Shown here piece after piece: positions 1 to 11,531 of a stretch of 64,000 nt of DNA. Both the position numbers and the translations under genes were made by a program. Every line of letters begins with the position of its first letter. The first letter of the stretch is position 1. Where the stretch lies: positions 19,660,320 to 19,724,319 of the forward strand of contig CM065704.1 of NCBI GenBank assembly GCA_017654935.2, given 5' to 3'. The notes under the pieces are model-generated. The model worked only from the letters and a program-made list of their open reading frames with translations, was not told the DNA's origin and made no database searches. This DNA comes from Phymorhynchus buccinoides (taxonomy: Eukaryota > Mollusca > Gastropoda > Neogastropoda > Raphitomidae).

Positions 1-628
1 GAATGACACCTGAAATGTATATCTGACGTAGTAGAGGAATGACACCTGAAATGTATATCTGACGTAGTAGAGGAATGACACCTGAAATGTATATCTGACG
101 TAGTAGAGGAATGACACCTGAAATGTATATCTGACGTAGTAGAAGAATGACACCTGAAATGTATATCTGACGTAGTAGAAATGTATATCTGAAGTAGAGG
201 AATGACACCTGAAATGTATATCTGACATAGTAGAGGAATGACACCTGAAATGTATATCTGACGTAGTAGAGGAATGACACCTGAAATGTATATCTGACGT
301 AGTAGAGGAATGACACCTGAAATGTATATCTGACGTAGTAGAGGAATGACACCTGAAATGTATATCTGACGTAGTAGAAGAATGACACCTGAAATGTATC
401 TCTGACGTAGTAGAGGAACACCTGAAATGTATATCTGACGTAGTAGAGGAATGACACCTGAAATGTATATCTGACGTAGTAGAGGAATGACACCTGAAAT
501 GTATATCTGACGTAGTAGAGGAATGACACCTGAAATGTATATCTGACATAGTAGAGGAATGACACCTGAAATGTATATCTGACGTAGTAGAGGAATGACA
601 CCTGAAATGTATCTCTGACGTAGTGTGT
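1..628. repeat. 36-bp tandem satellite, about 17 copies
   Basis: A 36-bp unit beginning gaatgacacctgaaatgtat and ending ctgacgtagtagag repeats head to tail from the first base. Single-base variants occur (cgtagt/catagt, gaggaa/gaagaa, tatatc/tatctc) and two shortened units lie near 175-200 and 415. The array is cut by the left window edge, so its true length is unknown. No open frame runs through it. Confidence 0.97.
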
Positions 629-1136
629 GTATGAGGCCATTCAGGCGAATTTCTTTGCCACACCGTGACCTGGTCTTTCTGGGACAGCTCTTTTGTGTGT
701 TATAAAACTGTAAATGGATCGCCAGCAACCCAGCCGGTATATACCAGTACAAAATACCGGTACGTCGCAAACATACCGGTATAATGCCAGTACGGAAATC
801 CGAACCGGTAGCCAGCTTTAGTAAGCATAAGCCGTCCCAAAGTTTGCGGAAAATAGCTTTGCTTTTGTGTATAGTTTATCTTTCACTTTCCTCCACGATG
901 TCGTGTGAGTGTGCGTGCGCGCGCGTGCGTGTGTGTGTATGTGGGTGTGTGTACGCGCGCCCGTCAGTCTACATGTATGTGCGTGTGTGTGTGTGTGTGC
1001 AGCCTGACCCTTAACCGGTGGTTGTTGTTGACCCTGCACTATTAGGCCTATTAATCTCTGTGTTGCAACCGGTGGATTGATCGTCGGTCATTGTCCTTCG
1101 CATGCTGTTTGATCTTACTCATAGTAAACCAAGTAA

Positions 1137-1138
<2 letters not shown>
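629..1138. other. Unassigned spacer with GT-rich stretch
   Basis: Non-repetitive sequence followed by a GT/GC-alternating stretch (about 900-1000). Several accggt-type words occur at 735-815. The open frames here are low-complexity CVCV/THTH translations, so no gene is called. Confidence 0.6.

Positions 1139-1232
<94 letters not shown>
1139..1232. repeat. (GA)n microsatellite
   Basis: An uninterrupted run of GA dinucleotides, about 47 units. Open frames on both strands here are poly-RE or poly-LS translations and are not genes. Confidence 0.98.
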
Positions 1233-1235
<3 letters not shown>

Positions 1236-1255
1236 TTTTGTGCCGTTTCATGCCA

Positions 1256-1408
1256 GGGCCTGTATTCACGTTGAGATAGCATGAGACTTAGCATGGTGCT
1301 AACTTAGAAGCTCTTCCAATGTCCTATAGGATTTAATAGGACTTTTGGAAGAGCTTCTAAGTTAGCATGATGCTAAGTCTCATACTATCTCAACGTGAAT
1401 ACAGGCCC
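1256..1408. mobile_element. Foldback (palindromic) MITE-like element
   Basis: Left arm gggcctgtattcacgttgag... and right arm ...ctcaacgtgaatacaggccc are near-perfect reverse complements over about 63 bases each. A short inner repeat (gtccta/taggac) lies at the centre, so the whole 153 bp can fold into one hairpin. There is no coding capacity. Its superfamily is unknown, and flanking target duplications could not be identified. Confidence 0.85.
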
Positions 1409-1482
1409 AGGTTACTTAGCTTATAAGCTAGGGTCAACGCCCTCGGCAACTGCCTGTATAGGCTACTGTATATACGTGTCCC

Positions 1483-1760
1483 CGTCTCTATGTGCTCCCT
1501 GTCTCTGTGTGTCCCCGTCTCTATGTGTCCCCTTGAAGTAAGTGCATGGCTAGCGGTTAAAGCTGTTGCTTGGGCGGGTTATGTATGGTTAAGATTAGGG
1601 GTTGGTTAGGGGAACAAACGAACAAAGAGACGTAGAGATATAAGACAGGGACACATAGGCACGGGGACACACAGAGACAGGGACACATAGAGACAGTGGC
1701 ACTTAGAGACACACATTAATTGGTAACGCATAGAGGCTGGGACGCATTGAGACTGGGATA
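1483..1760. repeat. Degenerate 12-16 bp repeats in opposing orientation
   Basis: Iterations of gtctctatgtgtccc at 1483-1535 face reverse-complement iterations (gggacacatagagac) at 1643-1755. The two halves are about 110 bp apart and could form an imperfect hairpin. Confidence 0.6.
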
Positions 1761-3575
1761 CATCGATGCATAGCCTTCTAAACATAACAATCAACAGCTT
1801 TAATAATGTAAGGAACCGAACGTACAATGCGTGTTAATACCTACTTCACCAGAACATAACTAATCAGTGGCGTAGGAACGTTGTTTGTTTTTTATAAAAG
1901 AACAACCTTACTAAAAATACAACAATGTTTGGGGGCGGATCAGCCAGTCATGGAGGTAGTTGAAAGTGGTCAGTTGGGGTGGGGAGAGGGGTCTGGGGGG
2001 GGGGGGGGGGGCTTGCCTCCCAGAAGCTGATGATAATTTGAATGTAAAAGATTCAATCAAGGCTTCTCGTAAGAGAATAAGCTAAACCTATAGCATGGGA
2101 CTTTTTCCCCTCTTTTTCTTTTCTTTCCATTATTTTTTTTATTGAGGGGGTGGAACCCCTGTAACCCCTCTCAACTCCATATAATATGATATTTGATGTA
2201 GTACAAAGACATGGAACAATGTAACAATGATGCCTATACATCAAAGAAAAGAAAAGGAAAGGAAGCATATTGTTTTTATATCTGAACCATCTAAACGTTT
2301 CACATCGTAGCAAGTCTTTATTTGGTGATGATTGAGTTTAAGAAAAGCCCAAACCATAAAAGAACAAACTTACTAAAAAGTATTTGAATTTATAAGCAAG
2401 AAGTGTACTTTACTATTTATAGGGTAGGTCGAGCTCAGACAGTAGTTCTGGGAATTGGACACGTAATTATTGGAAATCAAACCAGGCCATGCTACTGACA
2501 GTCAAATATTGTGATAAAAAATCAGTTATAATCGATGATACTTGTTCAAAACAAATCAGGCTTTATTACTTTCATCCACCTAATGAAACAAAGCATACCA
2601 AATTATACCAATTATGTAAAACTTCAAACCGTGAATGTCAGTCAGTCCTGTCTGACTAGCCACAGCTTCCAGATACAAAGGAGCCAAGTACTATTCTGGA
2701 GAACTGGGCATAGTGTTAAATGCAAAGAAGTTTTGCCCAAAATACCCCCACTCTCCTGGACAAAGAGATTTTAGACAGCTGGTGCTGGGGAAGGTCCCCA
2801 AAGGCCTAATAATCATTTTTGCTGCAGTACTAGTAAGAGCCAGTGCAAATGCCGCCGAGTTTGGATTCAATATAATTCACAAAAGAGAATTTACCATGAC
2901 TTACCATCTCAAGATTCAAAATGTGACATAGAACATGGATCAAAGGTAAACCTACCTTTGAGAACAACGAATAAACCAGTGAAACCGGGCTGAACCATGC
3001 AGGCCCTCAGCTCTAATGAGCGCTTTCAATTTCAATCACATGAATTCATATTAGCAACTTCAAACTGAAGTTTGGATTTTGTGTGTGTCGTCTGTACTTT
3101 TTCATCTTCAAGGGTGTGGAAGTGGTGGGGTGGTGAAGAACGTCCTTTTCCTACGCCACTGTAGTCTTCTTCTTTTTTTTCTTCATTATTCAACTTCTCT
3201 TCATGTTCGTTCCTTCGCAGTGATGGAAGAAAGATGGTTTACATCAGAGTCGCCGCCCGCATGCAATACAGACGTAACTCAATTTTTATCGATTTTGAGA
3301 TTTTTTGCTTACACATAGTATAAGACAAGGCGCATCGACTCACCAACTTCACTAACCGCAACTCCAAAAGATAAAGACGCTGTGATCAAAATAAGCTTGT
3401 TGAATGTCACGCACTTGCTTCCACAAAACACAAGTGTCTGTCATTTGACGTCATTTTACCTTTTCGACGTCATAATTTCAGAAGAAAATAAACAAAACAT
3501 TTGCCTTTATTTGCCAGGCGATAACATATGTAACAAGAGGCAAAGCCTTCAAGGCTCACGTCTGGTTTTTATTAC
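1761..3575. other. Unassigned intergenic sequence
   Basis: AT-rich sequence with a G homopolymer near 1997-2011. No frame resembles a protein family. The word gccgcccgcatgcaatacagacg near 3250 recurs near 15090, so part of this stretch is an old interspersed repeat. Confidence 0.5.
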
Positions 3576-3620
3576 TATAGCAGGCATGGGAATTCCCATG
3601 ACAATTCCCATGCCTGTATA
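3576..3620. repeat. Short hairpin
   Basis: tatagcaggcatgggaatt pairs with aattcccatgcctgtata across an 8-base spacer, giving arms of about 18 bp. It could be a decayed terminal repeat or a transcribed hairpin; nothing decides between them. Confidence 0.6.
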
Positions 3621-3910
3621 GAGAGAATACTGTTATGTAGACACTTGTGCATCTGAAAACAGAATTATTATTTTTATTTTACTGTGTAAATTAAATTATT
3701 TCTATGCATTAAAATTAATTACCCCTACACCTTTCTTTAAAATTTAATTATATGTATGTTTATATATGCGCATGTAACATAGTGGAGCCCTATTTTTATT
3801 TTTGGCAAACAAGTAAAATTGAAAAGCATATTGACCAAGCTTTCAGAAAAACATAGTGACCAATCCCCCCTCCCCTCAACCCGCCAGGGTAAGGGGGGTC
3901 TACGGACACC

Positions 3911-4810
3911 TGACCGAATCGCGTCAAATTTTGTGTGAAGGTGTGCCTCCTTAATAGGAAGAGATCGGCGCAAACCATTTTGCCGTCGTGACCTTGACCT
4001 TGACGTACGACCTTGAAAACTGAAAATCTATTTTTAGCCATATATCGGGCACCGATCAACATAGGATGTTGAAACTTGGTATGAAGGTGGTTTGGCTTAT
4101 GCCCGTTATGATGATGGCATACCGATCAAGGTCAAGATCAAGGTCAAAAAGATCGCTGGAGCCTGAAAATCGGAGGGTCATTTTTTCTCATTCTGTCTGT
4201 CCCAAGGATATCTTTCGAACGGGTTGACAGAATCACGTCACATTTTGTGTGCTGGTGTGTCACCATGAGAGGAATGCATCCGCGCAAACCATTTTGCCGT
4301 CGTGACCTTGACCTTGGCGTACGACCTTGAAAACAGACAATCTTTCAGGGGCCAGAACTCCCACACCGTTAGAGTTAGAGTCTTCAAATTTGGCATGAAG
4401 GTACTTTGGCTTATGCCCGTTCTGGTGGTGGCATACCGATCAAGGTCAAGGTCACGGTCCTGGCGATCAGTAGGCCTTGAAAGTGGTAGGGGTCTACACA
4501 TTGGGTTTTAAGCCATATTTTCCACATTTATACTTGACAGAAGCGCTTCAGATTGTGTGTGGTACTGTATACCCTAGAGAAGAAAACATCCGAGCATAAA
4601 TTATCGCCATGCTGACCTTGACCTTGAAGTGTGACCTTGAAAACCGAAATTTCCTTCTTTGCGCTATATGTTTCTTCTTCAAGCTGTATCTCGTGAACTA
4701 GAAGACAGAATCCCTTCCAATTTTGTGTCAGGATGTGACACTCTACGGGGTGTCGCAAGTGCGTGGCATTGCTGGTGACGGACATGTCTGCCGCTTGGCG
4801 ACGCCCTTGT
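3911..4810 (-). repeat. AGGTCA-rich modular repeat, copy A
   Basis: About 900 bp made of three related modules of roughly 300 bp. Each carries the phrase gtgaccttgaccttg...gaccttgaaaac followed by an aactcc-type stretch and a catgaaggt...gcttatgcccgttctg stretch. It is nearly identical base for base to copy B (6986-7886). By analogy with copy C the element start is acaagggcgtcgcc, so this copy lies on the minus strand. It lacks the (aaac)n tail seen in copy B. Open frames in it are repeat translations. Confidence 0.9.
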
Positions 4811-4935
4811 TGAAGTTGCGTAAGGCCATATTCCTGATCTGTTACTGTTTTAAACTGTGATGAAAACTTGTTCCACATCATCTACATTTCTGTAAGATAT
4901 TTTATATTAGTCCTAATATTTTATTTTCGTTTCCT

Positions 4936-5161
4936 TAATTCCCCCCCCCCCCCCCCCCCCACCCCCTCTGCTACAAAGCAAAGGTCAAGGTCACAGCCAG
5001 CAAGCTCATCCATGTTTATCTTCCCCTGTACAGTCTTTGCACATGGTGATCAATCGTCTAGGCCTAACAAAGGATTCATACGTCGAAGGCAGTGAAATCG
5101 ACGAACCCTGGATTTTTAGTCCGTCACCAAGACGGACTATTGCGATGGGCTGGTTTGTATT
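4936..5161. other. Poly-C tract and left flank of solo LTR
   Basis: Contains a poly-C run at about 4937-4963 and ends in the pentamer GTATT (5157-5161), the left target-site duplication of the solo LTR that follows. Confidence 0.7.
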
Positions 5162-6902
5162 TGTGACGTAAGTGTCCCACACGACCCGCTTTCTTTATTT
5201 CTTATCTACACCCCCCCCCCCCCCCCCCCTTCCTTCTCCCCTCCCCCCCCCCCTCGCCTTTACATTTCTCTGTCTGGCCGCCACGTTAATTGCCACCCAC
5301 CATCTAAAGAATGCCGATTCCGGGATAGGTCCTTTTCAAGTTCGAATTGTCTACCCGGTCAGCACGTACCACCTACCGAGGTTATCTCCCTTCACCCACC
5401 CCCCCCCCCCCCCCCCTTTCTACCGGCTCATCACAAGAAAGTGACAACCGAGGTTATCTCCCTTTGAACACGGTTTTTCCTTTTCAATCACAAGGTTAGG
5501 AATGTCAGGAATGTGCTAAGGATGGAATAGGCGCGTGATTGTTCAGTACATTTAGAACAGCAATCTTGTGACGTATGGACTGTAATACACCAATAGCAGG
5601 CTTTCATTGTTTGAAAGTGAAGGCTATAATTGGAGTGGTGAGAAAAAGTTGTCACACAAGATGCTGAAACGTAGCTAGAGCAACACTCACAACCAGTCAT
5701 CATAAGCCCACTAGTAAGTATTATTGATGGCAGGTGATTGAGATCTTGTGTGTTTGACTCTAGTTTTGATCTAGATCCTATGTTCAATGATGAATAAGGA
5801 GTAGATAGATATGTTATAGAAAAGAAGTGGTAAACATTCTATTCTATTTATGTGCACTGATTATTTGTGTGTGTGTGTTTTTTGACTTGAACACTTTTGG
5901 TACCAGAACCGGAGTTTATGCCTACTAACCCTTTTGTCTATTTTTAGTAGGAAACCTATGGGCCGCAATCTTGCACTTTATGATACCATTCCTTTCCAGG
6001 TGTTGGATGGAGAGTGATGTTGTCTTGATCACCTTTTATGTTTTACTGATCTCAGTTTGTTAACTGAAATTCAGTTTATTTATTAACTACATGTAGTGCT
6101 ATTGTACAAGGGAAGCCTTCAAGCCGGTTGGGATTCACTAATTCCCTGCCGACTGAAGCCCCTTGTCTCTAAGCCATAGAGATCTACATCCACCTTCTCC
6201 TGTGATTATCAGCAGGGCATCGTGGGCCGGATGCTTATCCCGGACTCCACCAAGCACCAAGACGGGATCGCCGCCAAGACGACCCGCACCCAGAATCCGC
6301 GAGGAGACCACGCCTGAACCGTGCCATCCCGCGAAGCCGTAATAGGAACGACTGGGAGCTACTCTCACCTGACGAGCAAGCCCAGAACTTCAAACAGCTA
6401 AGTCCACCTGACTGCGCCAATCATTTGAACTTTCCTACGGACACCGAAGATAATTAGTAACCCTTCCGGCATGGGGCGAACCTTATAGAAAGACAAAAGT
6501 CTTGTGAATCCTTTCGGATTTCATTGTGTTTTTATCCATATTTTGTTTTGGCGCCATTGAGCTGCTTTATTATTATTGTTGCATAATCTTATGCAGATTT
6601 TGGGAGTAAATAAAATACAAGTGTCAAATAATCCTGAACCCTTTGGTCAGACTGATGAGAGTGGGAGTCTTGTAATTTCATGTAAAACCCTACTTCTCTC
6701 TGTCTGCCATTTAGAGCAATTCAACCACTTGTATTTCTTACAACCATCTGACGAGCCAGAACCCGGGCACAAATATAAATTTATTAGATGAAAAGGGGCC
6801 GGGAAAGTTGCTCATCTCCCATACCCTAGAGAAGTGGGCTAAAGGCAAATTTTCTAAAGTCTTCCCTAGAGACTTAGCCTTTTAACCCATTACCTCGTCA
6901 CA
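5162..6902 (-). mobile_element. Solo LTR, copy 1 (1741 bp)
   Basis: The unit begins TGTGACG and ends CGTCACA (TG...CA ends with a 7-bp terminal inverted repeat) and is flanked on both sides by GTATT (5157-5161 and 6903-6907), a perfect 5-bp duplication. A second copy lies inverted at 11532-13285. No gag or pol is present, so each copy is read as a solo LTR left by recombination between the LTRs of a full element. Strand is given relative to copy 2; transcriptional orientation is not established. The right flank is the (caaa)n tail of AGGTCA-rich copy B, so the LTR inserted into that tail. Poly-C tracts occur near 5212 and 5400. Confidence 0.88.
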
Positions 6903-6907
6903 GTATT

Positions 6908-7886
6908 TTTGTTTGTTTGTTTGTTTGTTTGTTGGTTGGTATTTTTTTTTCTTTCTGTCTGTCCCAAGGATATCTCCCGAACCGCTTGACCGAATCGCGT
7001 CAAATTTTGTGTGAAGGTGTGCCTCCTTAATAGGAAGAGATCGGCGCAAACCATTTTGCCGTCGTGACCTTGACCTTGACGTACGACCTTGAAAACTGAA
7101 AATCTATTTTTAGCCATATCTCGGGCACCGATCAACATAGGATGTTGAAACTTGGTATGAAGGTGGTTTGGCTTATGCCCGTTCTGATGATGGCATACCG
7201 ATCAAGGTCAAGATCTAGGTCAAAAAGATCGCTGGAGCCTGAAAATCGGAGGGTCATTTTTTCTCATTCTGTCTGTCCCAAGGATATCTTTCGAACGGGT
7301 TGACAGAATCACGTCACATTTTGTGTGCTGGTGTGTCACCATGAGAGGAATGCATCCGCGCAAACCATTTTGCCGTCGTGACCTTGACCTTGGCGTACGA
7401 CCTTGAAAACAGAAAATCTTTCAGGGGCCATAACTCCCACACCGTTAGAGTTAGAGTCTTCAAATTTGGCATGAAGGTACTTTGGCTTATGCCCGTTCTG
7501 GTGGTGGCATACCGATCAAGGTCAAGGTCACGGTCCTGGCGATCAGTAGGCCTTGAAAGTGGTAGGGGTCTACACATTGGGTTTTAAGCCATATTTTCCA
7601 CATTTATACTTGACAGAAGCGCTTCAGATTGTGTGTGGTACTGTATACCCTAGAGAAGAAAACATCCGAGCATAAATTATCGCCATGCTGACCTTGACCT
7701 TGAAGTGTGACCTTGAAAACCGAAATTTCCTTCTTTGCGCTATATGTTTCTTCTTCAAGCTGTATCTCGTGAACTAGAAGACAGAATCCCTTCCAATTTT
7801 GTGTCAGGATGTGACACTCTACGGGGTGTCGCAAGTGCGTGGCATTGCTGGTGACGGACATGTCTGCCGCTCGGCGACGCCCTTGT
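6908..7886 (-). repeat. AGGTCA-rich modular repeat, copy B, with (aaac)n tail
   Basis: Minus-strand copy starting acaagggcgtcgcc at 7886 and ending in cagacagaaag...(aaac)n at 6908-6950. The body matches copy A almost exactly. Modules carry tgaccttgacctt at about 7078, 7379 and 7688 and tcaaggtcaag at about 7203 and 7515. The simple tail resembles that of a retroposed element, but no RT or clear pol III promoter was identified. Confidence 0.9.
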
Positions 7887-8226
7887 CTGTATATATTTTT
7901 TCAAGACTGAAATGAATGTGGGCTAAATGTTAGGTACGTCGTCTTGATTATGAGGTAAGGCGTGATCTCTTATTCTCTAGGCCTAGGCCTTGTTGCCGGA
8001 AGTGCGATAGGCTAAGTATTGCATGCGCAGAGATGATGTGCGAATGAACACGAACAACCGTTGTCAAACTCAAACGCACAAATAAAACGAAACAACCGGG
8101 CCGTCAACGCACACACTCGGTACATCCATTTGTTACAGAAAATATAAGTTAACGACGTTAAAATGTACCTATTTGTACACACCTGAAGTCTTGTGTTTCT
8201 TTTTAAAGAGCGTTTTTGTATATCTA
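7887..8226. other. Unassigned spacer
   Basis: Unique-looking AT-rich sequence. The 109-aa minus-strand open frame at 8012-8341 has no recognisable motif and is not called. Confidence 0.5.
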
Positions 8227-8660
8227 ATGGAGAGTCTTCTTTCCAGTATCTCCTACAGTAATCTCTGCAACAAATGATTTTCTTTCTTTTGTTCCTTACC
8301 ATGTATCTGACTGCTTTGATCGTCATGACTTGAAGGCTCACGTCAAAATCAAGTATCCTGCTAACTTTAACCCTCTAACATCTTATGTTTTTTTGAGAAA
8401 ACGACAACGTTAAAGTTTCAGTGGAGAGTGAGAGTCTTCTTTAGTTTGAAGAGTGTGACTGAGTCAAGGTTAAAGGTTGCACAACAGTAATCTCTGCAAC
8501 AAATGATTATCTTTATTTTGTTCTTTATCAATGTATCTGACTGCTTTGATCGTCGTGACTTGAAGGCTCACGTCAAAATCAAGTATCCTGCTAACTTTAA
8601 CCCTCTAACGCCTTATATGTTTAGAGAAAATGACAACGTTAAGGTTTGAGTCAAGGTTAA
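8227..8660. repeat. Tandem duplication, period about 229 bp
   Basis: The block cagtaatctctgcaacaaat ... ctgctaactttaaccctcta occurs at about 8255 and again at about 8484 with few differences. A (CA)n run follows at 8680-8718. Confidence 0.85.
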
Positions 8661-8679
8661 AGGTCGGGGCCACGGACGC

Positions 8680-8722
<43 letters not shown>

Positions 8723-9128
8723 ACAACCGAACATGTACGATACTATAGACTCACTTTGTTTTAAAAAACGACGTGAGCCAAAAACCGAACGAGGTTGTTT
8801 TTGTATAAATATTAAGTTTTTCAACGGATTTTAAATCTTTATGTCTTTGTTTCAAATCCGTCGGAGGCCAAGTTTAAAATAGTGGGCAACTTTCAGTAGA
8901 AAGTGATCTTTGTATGTGCCATGGCTTGTTTTCACATACGCCTCCATAGCCTAAATTTAGCTCATAGGGACAATTACGTCACTTGGATAAGGCCAAAGAT
9001 ATGTCGCGCAGGGGTACCTAGTATATAAAAACTAAATCTCAAGTTCAAACTCTTATATTATGTCGTAAAATCATCTTAAAAACTATGGGCACAAGTACAC
9101 TAAATAAAGACAACAAAATAAAATATGC

Positions 9129-9356
9129 TTAACCCTTTGACTGCCAGAGAAATTTAAATAAAAAACCATTGGGCAAATGATGCCACGAAAAAGACAACTG
9201 ATAGAGCCAATCTGGCACAATCGTCTGGGGATATAACTCTCTTGACTGGGTTAGAGTAAAAGCCAGCATATCAGGGCTATTCCTCTTCATTTGATGATGT
9301 CATCAGTGATGTCATCAGGTCAGTACGTAATACGTTGGTGGCAGTCAAGGGGTTAA
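9129..9356. mobile_element. piggyBac-like MITE, copy 1 (TTAA-flanked)
   Basis: Left end TTAA-CCCTTTGACTGCCA and right end TGGCAGTCAAGGGG-TTAA form terminal inverted repeats with one mismatch, bounded by TTAA on both sides. TTAA duplication and CCC-starting ends are hallmarks of the piggyBac superfamily. The 228-bp interior carries the paired words gatgatgtcatcagtgatgt and has no coding capacity, so it would need a transposase in trans. A diverged relative lies at 42199-42424. Confidence 0.82.
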
Positions 9357-9672
9357 AGGTAAATTAAAGTAAAAGTAGCAAAGTTAACTAGCACACTTTG
9401 CAGCCAAGTAACCCTTGAGATAATGGACTCACCCTTGCGGGAAAGACCCACAAGAAGTTTACCTTTTATTTGACCTTAGCAACACGTGTGTTCTGATTAT
9501 CGATACTGCATCTCTCTTGAACTAAAACCACAATGGTTGTTCGATTAAACCACCATGTGAGTGAATGAAAGCACAGTAAATGCTGAAAAATGAACCTGAC
9601 TGACTGAGGAAGCGAAGAGTAAGGCCTACTAGCCCAGTAAATAGATCTAGGCTTGATTCGGTGCGCTCACGC

Positions 9673-10530
<858 letters not shown>

Positions 10531-11531
10531 AAAAAACATTTCTGCCAAATCAATCTGATACACAACATTTTTTGGGGAAAGAATATTGTTTCTGTTTATT
10601 TATTAATGATGCTGTGGCGTAAATATTTGCATCTCAGTAATGTCTTAATTGTCTAGGTCCCTTATTCAGACTTATTCAAGCTCATCAGCATAACAGTCTA
10701 TTGCTCACTTCTATCGTTTTTAAAAAATAAGGTTGTTGCTGACAACTTTGGTGTGCAGATTTGATTCTACCCTGAAATCGCTTTAAAAAATCAAACTCAA
10801 TAATGTCATTATATAATCCACATTTAAACCCACACAGTTGATATTGATATTCCACCACAGGGGTGGATCAGTTGGACGTGGAAGGGGGAGGGGGTTCAAA
10901 TACTCGCATAGGGGGTCTTAGTGGCAAAAATCCCTCTTCACTTAAAAAAAAAGCACATTGAGTGTCAACTCTGTCCCATCTGCAGCCAGACTTCAGGTTT
11001 ATGTGCATCAAGTGGCTAAATAAGATATTGCCTTTATGAGCAAAATTATCAGTGGTGACCCTTGTCCTGGGTATGGAGGACACAACACAGACAAAGAAAA
11101 CCCGTCAGCAGCCAGGAGCAAAGAATGGTGCCTATGTACAGTATCTTCCTGGACGTGCCTCCAGCCTCTGTTATCCATGGATGAACAGACGTGCAATGAG
11201 TTCACCAGTGACAACAGCTGTACTGGATAGTTGTGCAATTTGCAAGGATTTTATTCCTGGCTATGAGGGTGATCATGCTGGTGAGCTACTTGGTTGCATT
11301 GGCAGGCTAGTTAAATTGTGATGGGAGGTGTGTGTGTGTGTGTGTGTGTGTGTGGGGGGGGGGGGGTAATCGCTTAGAGCAGAGTCTAGACACTGCAATA
11401 GTACTGAAGTACAAAAACTCCTTTCAGAATAAGACTGGATCATCAAGACTCTTGTTAGTTTCATCGTTGAGAAGCTGCTGAGTCTGCTATTATTACGTTA
11501 ATACATCCACATAGCAAAACTCCATGCCAGA
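10531..11531. other. Unassigned sequence with weak open frame
   Basis: Two overlapping plus-strand frames (11036-11230 and 11052-11321) contain a CAICKDFIPGYEG stretch, but no family was recognised and codon quality cannot be judged. A (GT)n-polyG run lies at 11329-11366. The last five bases (CCAGA, 11527-11531) form the left flank of solo LTR copy 2. Confidence 0.4.

Noticed and set aside
3796..4881. Open frames of 85-117 aa repeated at 4 kb, 7 kb and 22 kb
   Set aside because: They are conserved only because the AGGTCA-rich repeat is copied. Frames differ between copies and are cut by stops.
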